Shown here: positions 51,447 to 59,533 of the stretch, piece after piece
Layout of the letters: each line of letters begins with the position of its first letter
How positions within the stretch are numbered: position 1 is the first letter of the stretch
Assembly: GCF_023740735.1 (NCBI RefSeq)
Contig: NZ_JAMRXH010000001.1
Coordinates: 62,001-126,000, forward strand
DNA from: Nocardia sp. CDC159
GTDB taxonomy: Bacteria > Actinomycetota > Actinomycetes > Mycobacteriales > Mycobacteriaceae
DNA: 64,000 bases
Direction of reading: 5' to 3'
Position numbers and translations under genes: made by a program
The notes under the pieces: generated by a model
Database searches by the model: none
What the model was told of the DNA's origin: nothing
The model's input: the letters and a program-made list of their open reading frames with translations, nothing else

Positions 51447-52472
51447 ATGCGGATCGATATTCAGCTGGACGCGCGGCCGGACCGGGTGATCGAGCGGGCG
51501 CGGGAGTTGACGGCGTCGGGCGTGGACGGGTTGTTCACCTTCGAGGGCGCCCACGACGTCTTCGTCTCGCTGGCGGCGGTCGCGCCGACGGTACCGGTGC
51601 AGCTGACGACCAATGTGGCCGTGGCCTTTCCACGCAGTCCGCTGCACGTCGCGCATATGGCCTACGATCTGCACCTGCTCAGCGGCGGGCGGTTCCGGCT
51701 GGGGCTGGGTTCGCAGATCCGCCCGCATATCGAGAATCGGTACGGCGCGAGCTGGTCGCGGCCCGCGGCGCGCCTGGGTGAATTCGTGACCGCGGTGAAG
51801 ACCATTCTGACCGCCTGGCAGGAGCGGACCCCGCTGAACTTCCGCGGCGAGTTCACCCGCCACACCCTCATGCCGCCGACCTTCGATCCGGGCCCGAATC
51901 CGCACGGTATCGCGCCGGTGCTGATGGGCGGGCTGGGCCCGCGCATGGTGCGCACCGCGGCGCGGGTCGCCGACGGGCTGCTGGTGATGCCGTTCAACAG
52001 CGAGCGGCATTTCCGCGAGCGCACCCTGCCCGCGGTGGCCGAGGGCCTGGCGCGCGCGGGCCGCGCGGCGGCGGATCTGGAAATCGTGCCGCAGGTGATG
52101 GCGGCGATGTGGCGCACCGAGGGCGAGCGGCAGCGGGCCGAGGCGGGGGTGCGGCGGCTGATCGCGTTCTACGGCTCGACCCCGGCGTACGCGCCGGTGC
52201 TGGAGGTGGAGGGGCGGGCGGAGCTGCGGCCGCGGCTCAACGATTTGTCCAAACGCGGTGCGGTGGCGGCGATGAGCGAGTTGGTCGACGACGCACTCCT
52301 CGCGGCGATCGCGGTGCGCGGGACGCCGGAGCAGTGCGCGGCGCAGATCGTGGCACGGTTCGGCGCGGTGGCGCAGCGGGTGTGCGTCTACTTTCCCGGC
52401 TACGCTCCGCCCGCGCCGCAGCTCACCGATCTGGTTGCGGCGCTGCGCCATTCGCCGCGCGCCCGGCGTTGA
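51447..52472 (+). CDS. Luciferase-like F420-dependent oxidoreductase
   Basis: A 341-residue luciferase-like monooxygenase-family protein (TIM barrel), with VQLTTNVAVAFPRSPLHVAH near residue 50, GRFRLGLGSQIRPHIENRYG near 80 and the C-terminal AIAVRGTPEQCAAQIVARF. Actinobacterial members of this subgroup usually use cofactor F420. I start at ATG 51447 with AGGTGG just upstream. The substrate is unknown. Its 3' end overlaps the convergent enoyl-CoA hydratase gene by 50 bases. Confidence 0.83.
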   Translation: MRIDIQLDARPDRVIERARELTASGVDGLFTFEGAHDVFVSLAAVAPTVPVQLTTNVAVAFPRSPLHVAHMAYDLHLLSGGRFRLGLGSQIRPHIENRYGASWSRPAARLGEFVTAVKTILTAWQERTPLNFRGEFTRHTLMPPTFDPGPNPHGIAPVLMGGLGPRMVRTAARVADGLLVMPFNSERHFRERTLPAVAEGLARAGRAAADLEIVPQVMAAMWRTEGERQRAEAGVRRLIAFYGSTPAYAPVLEVEGRAELRPRLNDLSKRGAVAAMSELVDDALLAAIAVRGTPEQCAAQIVARFGAVAQRVCVYFPGYAPPAPQLTDLVAALRHSPRARR

Positions 52473-53292
52473 CATCGAGGGCGGGCAGTTGGCTGGGCCG
52501 TCCCGTCCACGCGGGGGTCCGGCGCCGCAGGTAGGCGCGCATGGCCTCGCGGGCATCGTCGTGGCCCATGAGCGCCACATGTGCCTCGGTCTCGAGCGCG
52601 CCGACGGTCGCGGCGTCGTATTCGAACGACGACCACAGCATCCGCTTACTTGTCGCGACCGCGACCGGCGCGGTGTGCTCGGCGATAGCGCGGGCCAGGC
52701 CCAGCGCCGCGTCGAGGACCTGTTCGGCGGGCAGTGCCTCGTGGCACAGGCCCAGCTGGTAGGCGCGGCGGCCGTCGATGGTGGCACCGGTCAGTAGCAG
52801 GTAAGCGGCCCGCGACATCCCGATCAACCGCGGCAAGATCCAATGCGAGTACCCGTCGCCGACCATGCCCCGGCGCACCTGCACCACACCGTAATTGGCA
52901 TCGACTGCCATGATGCACAGGTCGCATTGCAGCGCGAGGGTGAGCCCGATCCCCAGCGCGTGGCCGTTCACCGCGGCGATCACCGGCTTGCGGAGCCGCC
53001 AGGCGGGCGGGTCGGCCCCCTCGGCGCTGAAGTCCTGTCCCGGGTCGGTGAAGGTCCGCTCACCGGCGGTGAGGTCGGCCCCGGCGCAGAAGGCGGGTGG
53101 GGTGCCGGTGAGGACGATGGCGCGAATGTCGTCGTCGGCATCGCAGCGCCGATAGGCCAGGGACAGTTCGCTGCCCATGCGGCGGGTGTAGGCATTGCGG
53201 CGCTCGGGGCGGTGCAGGGTGATGGTGGCGACGCGCTCGTGCACGCTCAGCCGTAACGTCTCGTAGGGCAATGGGTTTGGCTCTCGATCCAC
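52423..53292 (-). CDS. Enoyl-CoA hydratase/isomerase
   Basis: A 289-residue crotonase-fold protein. The oxyanion hole segments GTPPAFCAGADLTAG near residue 62 and AVNGHALGIGLTLALQCDL near 108 are present; the region of the catalytic glutamates reads GVVQVRRGMVGDGYSHWILPR, where one canonical Glu seems replaced, as in many actinobacterial EchA proteins. It lies 33 bases downstream of the importer ATPase gene on the same strand and could be cotranscribed with it, although a functional link is not obvious. Confidence 0.82.
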   Translation of the reverse strand: MDREPNPLPYETLRLSVHERVATITLHRPERRNAYTRRMGSELSLAYRRCDADDDIRAIVLTGTPPAFCAGADLTAGERTFTDPGQDFSAEGADPPAWRLRKPVIAAVNGHALGIGLTLALQCDLCIMAVDANYGVVQVRRGMVGDGYSHWILPRLIGMSRAAYLLLTGATIDGRRAYQLGLCHEALPAEQVLDAALGLARAIAEHTAPVAVATSKRMLWSSFEYDAATVGALETEAHVALMGHDDAREAMRAYLRRRTPAWTGRPSQLPALDVNAGRAANGAAPQPDR

Positions 53293-53325
53293 CCTTCGAG
53301 GCTTAGCACCGCACGGGCGGCGCGG

Positions 53326-54129
53326 TCAGCGATGTGTCCGGTGAGTGGTTTCCGGTCGGTGCTGTTCGGGCAGCGCGGTCACCAGGTGCGGGCGGCCGGT
53401 GAGCGGGTGCGGCACGATGGCGCTGCGCATGCCGAAGATGGCGGCGATGCGGTCGGGGGTCAGGACGTCGGCGGGGGCGCCGGTGGCGGCGACGCGGCCG
53501 TCGTGCAGCAGGACCAGGGCGTCGCAGTAGGCCAGGGCATGATCGAGGTCGTGCAGCGCCGCGATCGTGGTGAGACCCAGTTCCCGGACCAGGGTGAGCA
53601 ATTCGAGCTGTGCGCCCGGATCGAGGTGGTTGGTCAGCTCGTCCAGGAGCAGGACGGGGGTCTGCTGGGCCAGGGCGCGGGCGAGCAAAACGCGCTGGCG
53701 TTCGCCGCCGGACAGGGCGGCGAAGCGGCGCTCGGCGGCCCAGCCCAAACCGACCCGGTCGAGGGCCGCGCGCACGATCTCGCGGTCGTGGTCGCGTTCG
53801 CGGCCGAAGCGGTCCTGATGCGGAATGCGGCCCATGGCAACGGTTTCCAGCACGGTGAAGGCGTGCTCGAGACCGTGGTCCTGGGCGACGACCGCGGTGC
53901 GGCGGCCCGCTCGGCGAGTGCCGGTGCGCCACACGTCGTCGGCTCCGATGCGAACCACGCCCGCGGTGGGACGCAGGGCGCGGTACAGGCAGCGCAGCAG
54001 GGTGCTCTTGCCCGAGCCGTTGGGTCCGGCCAGGCCGGTGAACGAGCCCGGCTCGATAATGAGGTCGATCTCGGTCAGCACCGGCGTGCCGGTCAGTTCC
54101 ACGCCGAGTCCGTCGACGACGATTCTCAC
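53326..54129 (-). CDS. ABC importer ATPase, FecE/BtuD-like
   Basis: A 267-residue ATPase of the siderophore/cobalamin importer type: Walker A GPNGSGKST near residue 36, signature LSGGERQRVLLARAL near 135, Walker B VLLLDELTNHLD (with Leu where Pro is usual) and ALHDLDHA. GTG 54129 overlaps the permease gene as GTGA. It energises the FecCD-type permease encoded upstream. Opposite to it lies the isonitrile operon, so the likely cargo is a metal complex of that product. Confidence 0.9.
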   Translation of the reverse strand: MRIVVDGLGVELTGTPVLTEIDLIIEPGSFTGLAGPNGSGKSTLLRCLYRALRPTAGVVRIGADDVWRTGTRRAGRRTAVVAQDHGLEHAFTVLETVAMGRIPHQDRFGRERDHDREIVRAALDRVGLGWAAERRFAALSGGERQRVLLARALAQQTPVLLLDELTNHLDPGAQLELLTLVRELGLTTIAALHDLDHALAYCDALVLLHDGRVAATGAPADVLTPDRIAAIFGMRSAIVPHPLTGRPHLVTALPEQHRPETTHRTHR

Positions 54130-55217
54130 GAGGCGACCTCTCGGCGGCGGCGCAGCAGGACGAGGAAGGCGGGTGCGCCGAGGACGGCGGTGATGATCCC
54201 GATGGGAATTTCGTTGGGGCGGTCGACGGTTCGGGCCGCGAGGTCGACCAGGACCAAAAACAGCGCGCCGCCGAGGGTGACGATCGGCAGGGTGCGGCGG
54301 TGGTCGGGCCCGGCCAGCAGGCGGGCGGCATTGGGGACGATCAGGCCGACGAAGCCGATGCCCCCGGCGACGGCGACCGCGGTGGCGGTCAGCAGCGCGG
54401 ACACCAGTAACAGCAACAGCCGCAACCGATTCGGATGTACCCCCAGACCGGCGGTGGTGTCGTCGCCCAGGGTCAGCGCGTTCATGGCCTGCGCGCGGGC
54501 GGGCAGCACCAGCAGCGCCGCCGCGACGGCCACGGCCGGGGCGATCAGATCGTTCCAGTCGGCCGAGGACAGCGAGCCGAGCAGCCAGAACATCACCCCG
54601 CGCAGTTCGGCGGGTTTGGCCCGCAGCTGCAGATAGCTGGTGACGGCCGTGCCCAGATACGACACCGCGATGGCCGCCAGCACCAGATCCGCGCCGCGCA
54701 CCTGCCCGCCGCGCTGGGCGAGGACGAACACGACGAGCAGGCTGAGCATGGCCCCGACGAAGGCGCAGCCGGTGACGCCGAGAGTGCCCGTCACCCAGAC
54801 GATTCCGGTCATCGCCAGCACCGCCCCGAGGGAGGCCCCGGAGGTGACCCCGAATAGATAGGGATCGGCCAGTGGATTGCGCACCAGGGTCTGCAGGCAG
54901 GCCCCCGCCAGTCCGAGCGCGGCGCCGACCAGGGCGGCCAGCACCACCCGGGGTGCGCGGAACTGCCACACGATCTGGTCGGACAGCGGGTCCGTGCCCG
55001 CACCACCGACGGTGTGCGCCAGCACGACTCGCAGCACCGTCGGCGGTGCGACCGCGACGGTGCCGAACCCGATCGCCATCACCATCGCCGCGCCCAGCGC
55101 CAGCGCCAGCAGCACCGGCACACCGATCCGGCTCACCAGCCGCCCGTCGAAACGCCGGGGGGTCGCGGCGGTTTCGACCGGAGTATCGCGAGCCTCACTG
55201 CGGGTGGGCGAGGGCAT
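54126..55217 (-). CDS. ABC importer permease, FecCD/BtuC-like
   Basis: A 363-residue FecCD-family permease with about ten helices and family segments GAALGLAGACLQTLVRNPLADPYLFG (quoted as GLAGACLQTLVRNPLADP) near residue 95 and VAVAGGIGFVGLIVPNAARL near 275. It forms a homodimer with two ATPases and receives ligand from the lipoprotein encoded upstream. ATG 55217 overlaps the binding-protein gene by 23 bases. Known cargoes of the family are ferric siderophores, haem and cobalamin; copper or zinc isonitrile complexes are proposed here from context. Confidence 0.9.
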   Translation of the reverse strand: MPSPTRSEARDTPVETAATPRRFDGRLVSRIGVPVLLALALGAAMVMAIGFGTVAVAPPTVLRVVLAHTVGGAGTDPLSDQIVWQFRAPRVVLAALVGAALGLAGACLQTLVRNPLADPYLFGVTSGASLGAVLAMTGIVWVTGTLGVTGCAFVGAMLSLLVVFVLAQRGGQVRGADLVLAAIAVSYLGTAVTSYLQLRAKPAELRGVMFWLLGSLSSADWNDLIAPAVAVAAALLVLPARAQAMNALTLGDDTTAGLGVHPNRLRLLLLLVSALLTATAVAVAGGIGFVGLIVPNAARLLAGPDHRRTLPIVTLGGALFLVLVDLAARTVDRPNEIPIGIITAVLGAPAFLVLLRRRREVAS

Positions 55218-56277
55218 CGGCGATCTTTTCCACGGCGGTGGCGTTGAGCGGGCCGAGGTAGGGGGAGTCGGACAGGGTGAGATAGCGGTGGGTGCGGGCG
55301 GCGGGCCAGGCGGGGAAGCGGGCGAACAGCTCGCTCGCCATCCGATCGGCGTCCTCGTCGGGACGGTAGCGGCCGATGACGACCAGGTCGACCGGGGCCG
55401 AGGCGAGGGCCTCGGCATTGATCTGGGCCAGTTCGTCGGAGGTCTTGCCCGCGAAGGCGTTCCGGCCGCCCGCCTTGGCGATGATGTCGTCGTAGATGCC
55501 GCCGCCGAACACGGCGGGCAGGCCGTTGCTGTTCATCGCGGACATGCCCGGATACACCAGCAGCACCGTGGGTCGCGGGCGGTCGGCGACGCGCGCGGTG
55601 ACCGCGGCGATGCGGGCGCGCTGGGCATTGACGTAATCGGCGGCGCGCTGCTGCACGTCGAAGATGCGGCCGAGGGTCAGCAGCAATTCGTCCGAGGAGC
55701 TCACCGACTGCCGCGCCAGGTCCCGGCGCGCGGCTTCGCTGGCGTTCGGGTCGCCGAGCGCGCAATTGGACGGGGTGACGAAGGCGGGAATTCCGGCCCG
55801 GTTCAACGCGTCCCGACCGATCGGGCCGGTGCGATCGTCGAAGCCGCCCGCCCAGGTCGAGATCACCAGATCCGGATGCAGCGCGAGAATCTGCTCGCGG
55901 GAGAATTCGGCGCTGTCGTCTCGGCGCAATCCGGCACTGGGGAGCGCGTTCACCGCCTCGGCCATGCCGGACTGGTCGGAGACCCCGAAGTGCTGGCTGC
56001 TGGCCACGATGCGGTCGGCGAGTCCCAGGGTCACGAAGCTTTCCGCCTCGGCCACCGACGCGCCGTTGAGCAGCACCACCCGCTGCGGTGGCCGCTGGAA
56101 GGTCAGCGCGTGCCCGCAGTTGTCGAGGGTGAGCGGATAGCCGGTGGGCGCGGCGGTCGCGGGCTGGTCGGCGGGGGCCTGCTCGGCCGGTCGACCGCAG
56201 CCCGCGAGCGCGGCCACCGCGACGGCGCACAGGATCGCCGCGGTGGACCGGCGGCGCAGGGTTCGCACGAAACACAC
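55195..56277 (-). CDS. Metallophore-binding lipoprotein, FepB/BtuF-like
   Basis: A 360-residue periplasmic-binding-type lipoprotein, lipobox AALAGC (Cys27). It follows the class III fold: QRVVLLNGASVAEAESFVTLG near residue 65, HPDLVISTWAGGF near 133 and a C-terminal VDLVVIGRYRPDEDADRM. Start GTG 56277 falls six bases after a CGT-type -10 box, so the message may be leaderless; GTG 56268 is an alternative. It captures the substrate for the FecCD/FecE pair and is transcribed divergently from the isonitrile operon. Confidence 0.88.
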   Translation of the reverse strand: MCFVRTLRRRSTAAILCAVAVAALAGCGRPAEQAPADQPATAAPTGYPLTLDNCGHALTFQRPPQRVVLLNGASVAEAESFVTLGLADRIVASSQHFGVSDQSGMAEAVNALPSAGLRRDDSAEFSREQILALHPDLVISTWAGGFDDRTGPIGRDALNRAGIPAFVTPSNCALGDPNASEAARRDLARQSVSSSDELLLTLGRIFDVQQRAADYVNAQRARIAAVTARVADRPRPTVLLVYPGMSAMNSNGLPAVFGGGIYDDIIAKAGGRNAFAGKTSDELAQINAEALASAPVDLVVIGRYRPDEDADRMASELFARFPAWPAARTHRYLTLSDSPYLGPLNATAVEKIADALAHPQ

Positions 56278-56282
56278 GCTGT

Positions 56283-56314
56283 CTCACGTCGTCCCGCACC
56301 CCGCCGGGGTTCCC
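56283..56314 (-). promoter_or_regulatory. ECF (SigC-type) promoter of the importer operon
   Basis: On the minus strand GGGAAC (56314-56309) and CGTGAG (56288-56283) are separated by exactly 20 bases. The -10 element ends six bases before the GTG of the binding-protein gene. It matches the divergent promoter in both boxes and spacing. Confidence 0.6.
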
Positions 56315-56336
56315 GGATGTCGGCCATGTCACAGCG

Positions 56337-56368
56337 CGGAACCGCGGACGGGCCGCGGCCGACGTATC
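56337..56368 (+). promoter_or_regulatory. ECF (SigC-type) promoter of the isonitrile operon
   Basis: CGGAAC (56337-56342) and CGTATC (56363-56368) are separated by exactly 20 bases, like the divergent importer promoter. Transcription would begin near 56375, about 48 bases before the first gene. The form resembles the SigC consensus I recall (SSSAAT, 16-20 bases, CGTSSS). Confidence 0.6.
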
Positions 56369-56422
56369 GGAGTACCGGCGCCGTCCAAGCCCAGGCGCCC
56401 CCTCCCCACGAAGGAAGCGATT

Positions 56423-57277
56423 GTGAGGACCAGCCCGCAGGCCGGTATGGGCGTCATCGTCGAGGATTTCGATCCCACCGCCGACGAGGACGTTCAACTT
56501 CTGAAGAAGACGATCTACCGCCACAAGATCGTGGTGCTGAAGAACCAGCACCACGATCCGGCGAGTTTTCTCGCGCTCGGCCGCCGCCTGGGCGCACCGC
56601 AGGCCTACTACGAGCCGGTCTACCACCACCCGGAGGTGCCGGAGGTGTTCGTCTCGGCCACCGCCGAACCCGACGGCCGCCAGATCGGCGTGCCCAAGAC
56701 CGGGCGGTTCTGGCATTCGGACTATCAGTTCATGCCGCGCCCGTTCGATATCACGCTGACCTATCCGCGGGTGGTGCCCAGCAGCAACCGGGGGACGCTG
56801 TTCATCGATCTGGCCGCCGCGTACGGCAGGCTCACCCCGCAGTTGCGTGCCGCGATCGCCGACACCACCGCTGTGCACACCGTGCGCCGCTGTTTCAAGA
56901 TCCGCCCCGACGACGTGTTCCGGCCGGTGGGGGAGATTCTCGACGAGATCGACGCCCGCACGCCGCCGGTGCACCGCCCCACGGTGCTGTCGCATCCGCA
57001 CACCGGCGAGCCGATCGTGTACGTGAGCGAGGGGTTCACCGAGACCGTGCTCGACGCCGAGGGCAACCAGCGGCGTGAGCTGCTGGCCGAATTGCTCGCC
57101 GTCACCGGACAATCCGATCTCGCGCATCCGGCGGTGCATCTGCAGCGCTTCGAGGTGGGGGATCTGCTGCTGTGGGACAACCTGAGCCTGGTGCACCGGG
57201 CGGTGCACAGCGACCGGGTGGAGCCCGCGGTGTCCTGGCGGGTGACCGTGTACGACGACAGGGATCTGCTGAAATGA
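56423..57277 (+). CDS. scoE: TauD-family Fe(II)/2-oxoglutarate oxygenase, isonitrile-forming
   Basis: A 284-residue TauD-type oxygenase. The iron triad is His98-x-Asp100 in FWHSDYQFMPRPFD and His258 in LVHRAVHS; MGVIVEDFD at the N-terminus and the gene order identify it with ScoE / Rv0097. Those enzymes oxidise an N-carboxymethyl-3-amino acid and decarboxylate it to an isonitrile. GTG 56423 follows AAGGAAG; the frame is open further upstream but crosses the promoter. ATGA overlap with the next gene. Strong call because all partner genes follow in the known order. Confidence 0.9.
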   Translation: MRTSPQAGMGVIVEDFDPTADEDVQLLKKTIYRHKIVVLKNQHHDPASFLALGRRLGAPQAYYEPVYHHPEVPEVFVSATAEPDGRQIGVPKTGRFWHSDYQFMPRPFDITLTYPRVVPSSNRGTLFIDLAAAYGRLTPQLRAAIADTTAVHTVRRCFKIRPDDVFRPVGEILDEIDARTPPVHRPTVLSHPHTGEPIVYVSEGFTETVLDAEGNQRRELLAELLAVTGQSDLAHPAVHLQRFEVGDLLLWDNLSLVHRAVHSDRVEPAVSWRVTVYDDRDLLK

Positions 57278-57801
57278 TCGCCGCACCCGCCGTTTTCGAG
57301 GTCGAACCCGAATTCCTTGCCGAGGTGCAGCGCTGCTACAAGCCGCACTGCCGGTATCTGCGCACGGCGTCGGTGCGCACCGACGGCGAGACCGTCGTGG
57401 GCACGGGGGAGTTCGGCATCGGCGCGCCCTGCTATATCGATGACACCGGACATCTCAATGCCGTCGAGGTCATCATCTGCTTCAACCAGCTGATGTATCA
57501 GACCGTGGCCACCGTCGTGCGGCACGGGCTGCATCCAGCGTTCGCGGACTGGGCGATGGCGGATTTCCACCGCCGCTATCTGCCCGACATTCTCATCGCC
57601 GAGGTACGGACCGAATTCGAGCGGCCCATCGACTCCACGGCGTTCACCGGCGAGTTCACCCTCGGGGCCGCCGATGCCTACACCAATTCCGCTGGGGCGC
57701 AGCGGATCGCGTTGCACACCGGCTTCCGGTTCACCGACGGGACCGGTGTCTGCCACGGCCGGATTCGCCTGGTGGTCGTCGATACGGGGGCGGGCCGATG
57801 A
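57274..57801 (+). CDS. scoD: FcoT/ScoD hot-dog-fold protein, glycine-adding
   Basis: A 175-residue single hot-dog protein matching FcoT (Rv0098) and ScoD; the characteristic segment is NAVEVIICFNQLMYQTVATV near residues 60-80. FcoT was first described as a long-chain acyl-CoA thioesterase; ScoD was later shown to add glycine across the double bond of an enoyl-ACP, giving the substrate of the TauD-like oxygenase. Overlaps both neighbours by four bases. Chain length accepted here cannot be judged by reading. Confidence 0.9.
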   Translation: MIAAPAVFEVEPEFLAEVQRCYKPHCRYLRTASVRTDGETVVGTGEFGIGAPCYIDDTGHLNAVEVIICFNQLMYQTVATVVRHGLHPAFADWAMADFHRRYLPDILIAEVRTEFERPIDSTAFTGEFTLGAADAYTNSAGAQRIALHTGFRFTDGTGVCHGRIRLVVVDTGAGR

Positions 57802-59306
57802 GCCGGACCCTGGCCGAGTTGACCCGGGGGCACGATCCCGCGGCCACGGCGGTGGTCTGCGGCGCGCGGACGATGACCTACGGCGACCTCGACCGCGCCG
57901 CCGACCGGATCGCGGCCGGGTTGTCGGCGGCGGGGCTGGCGCCGGGCGCGCGAGTGGCGTATCTGGGTCTGGAGTCGGTGGACTACTACGCCACGCTGCT
58001 GGGGTGCGCGCGGAGCGCGACGGTGTTGGTGCCCATCAACTTCCGGCTCACCCCCGAGGAGATCGGGCACATCCTCGCCGACTCGCGGGCCGAGGTGCTG
58101 ATCGCCGATGCGTCGCTGCGCGCGCGGCTCGACCTCGGCTCGACGATTCGCTGTCTGGACACCGAATCCTTCGCCGAGTGGTACGGCGGGCAGCCCGCCG
58201 AGCCGCCGGAGCTCGACCTCGATGCCGATACCCCGGTGGTACAGCTGTACACCAGCGGCACCACCGGACTGCCCAAGGGGGTGGTGCTGGCGCATCGCAG
58301 CTTCTTCGCCGTGCGCGCGGCGCTGGCCGCGGCGGGGGAGGGTTGGATCGATTGGCGGGCGGGGGATATCGGGCTGATCGGGATTCCCGGCTTCCATGTC
58401 GGCGGAATCTGGTGGGCCACTCAAGGTTTGGGCGCGGGGGCGACGATGGTGGCGATGCCGCGGTTCGATCCGGCGACGGCGGTGGAGCTGATTCGGGAGC
58501 GGGCGATCAGCACGGTGTGCGTGGTGCCGTCCATGCTGCGGTTGATGCTGGCCGAGCCGGGCGCGGACCGGGCGGCGCTGGCGAGTGTGCGCAAACTGGT
58601 CTACGGTGGCTCGCCGATCTCGGAAAGCCTGCTCGGACAGGCGATGTCGATCCTGGACTGCGAATTCGCCCAGATCTACGGGCTCACCGAGACCGGGAAC
58701 ACCGCGGTGTGCCTGCCGCCGGATCAGCACTATCCGGGCAGCCCGCGGCTGCAGGCGGCCGGGCGAGCGTATCCGGGTTTCGCGATCCGGGTGAGCGACG
58801 AGCGCGGCGACCCGCTGGGGCCGGGCCGGGTCGGGGAGGTGTGGCTGCGCACCCCGGGGCATATGGTCGAGTACTGGCGGCGGCCCGATGCCACCGCGGC
58901 CACGCTGGTCGACGGCTGGATCCGCACCGGCGATGCCGGATACCTCGACGACGAGGGTTACCTGTTCCTGTGCGATCGGTTGCAGGACATGATCATCGTG
59001 GGCGGGGAGAACATCTATCCGGCCGAGGTGGAGAATGTGATCGCCGGACATCCGGCGGTGGCCGATGTGGCGGTGGTGGGCGCGCCGGACGAGCGGTTCG
59101 GGGAGCGGGTGCACGCCTTCGTCGCCGCCCGCGCCGAGGTGTCGGCGCGGGAGTTGTTCGTGCACTGCACCGATCGGCTGGCGGGATACAAGATTCCGTC
59201 CCGGTTCGAGTTCGTGGAGCGGGTTCCGCGCAATCCCAGTGGCAAGATCCTACGGCGGCAGCTGCGGGAACCGCTGTGGCCCAGCGGTGTTCGGAGGATC
59301 GGATGA
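57798..59306 (+). CDS. scoC: FadD10/ScoC fatty acyl-AMP ligase
   Basis: A 502-residue adenylate-forming ligase with LYTSGTTGLPKGVVLAH near residue 150, IYGLTETGNTAV near 292, CDRLQDMIIVGGENIYPAE near 393 and the lysine motif NPSGKILRRQL near 483. Position between the FcoT/ScoD gene and the ACP gene makes it the FadD10 (Rv0099)/ScoC equivalent, which loads an alpha,beta-unsaturated fatty acid directly on the carrier protein rather than on CoA. Starts at ATG 57798 (ATGA overlap). Confidence 0.9.
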   Translation: MSRTLAELTRGHDPAATAVVCGARTMTYGDLDRAADRIAAGLSAAGLAPGARVAYLGLESVDYYATLLGCARSATVLVPINFRLTPEEIGHILADSRAEVLIADASLRARLDLGSTIRCLDTESFAEWYGGQPAEPPELDLDADTPVVQLYTSGTTGLPKGVVLAHRSFFAVRAALAAAGEGWIDWRAGDIGLIGIPGFHVGGIWWATQGLGAGATMVAMPRFDPATAVELIRERAISTVCVVPSMLRLMLAEPGADRAALASVRKLVYGGSPISESLLGQAMSILDCEFAQIYGLTETGNTAVCLPPDQHYPGSPRLQAAGRAYPGFAIRVSDERGDPLGPGRVGEVWLRTPGHMVEYWRRPDATAATLVDGWIRTGDAGYLDDEGYLFLCDRLQDMIIVGGENIYPAEVENVIAGHPAVADVAVVGAPDERFGERVHAFVAARAEVSARELFVHCTDRLAGYKIPSRFEFVERVPRNPSGKILRRQLREPLWPSGVRRIG

Positions 59307-59533
59307 GTGCGGGGGTGAGTTTCGCGCAACTGCGGGCCGAGGTGGCGGCCGAACTGTACCTGACCGCGGAGGAGTTGGATCCGGAGGCGGACCTGTTCGC
59401 GGCCGGGCTGGATTCGGTGCGAGTGCTGGCGCTGGTGGAGCGGTGGCGGGCGGCGGGGGCGCGGATCGGGTTCATGGATCTGATCGAGCAGCCGACGCTG
59501 CGGCAGTGGTGGGAGCGGTTGCGTGCCGAGTAA
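59303..59533 (+). CDS. scoB: Acyl carrier protein of the isonitrile pathway
   Basis: A 76-residue carrier protein with the phosphopantetheine site AGLDSVRVLAL (Ser38), equivalent to Rv0100/ScoB. It holds the enoyl chain while glycine is added and possibly until the chain is handed to the condensation protein. ATG 59303 overlaps the ligase stop, and its own stop lies 11 bases inside the next gene. Confidence 0.9.
   Translation: MSAGVSFAQLRAEVAAELYLTAEELDPEADLFAAGLDSVRVLALVERWRAAGARIGFMDLIEQPTLRQWWERLRAE

Noticed and set aside
53293..53325. A promoter for the enoyl-CoA hydratase gene.
   Set aside because: The 33-base gap holds no recognisable boxes; read-through from the importer operon is simpler.
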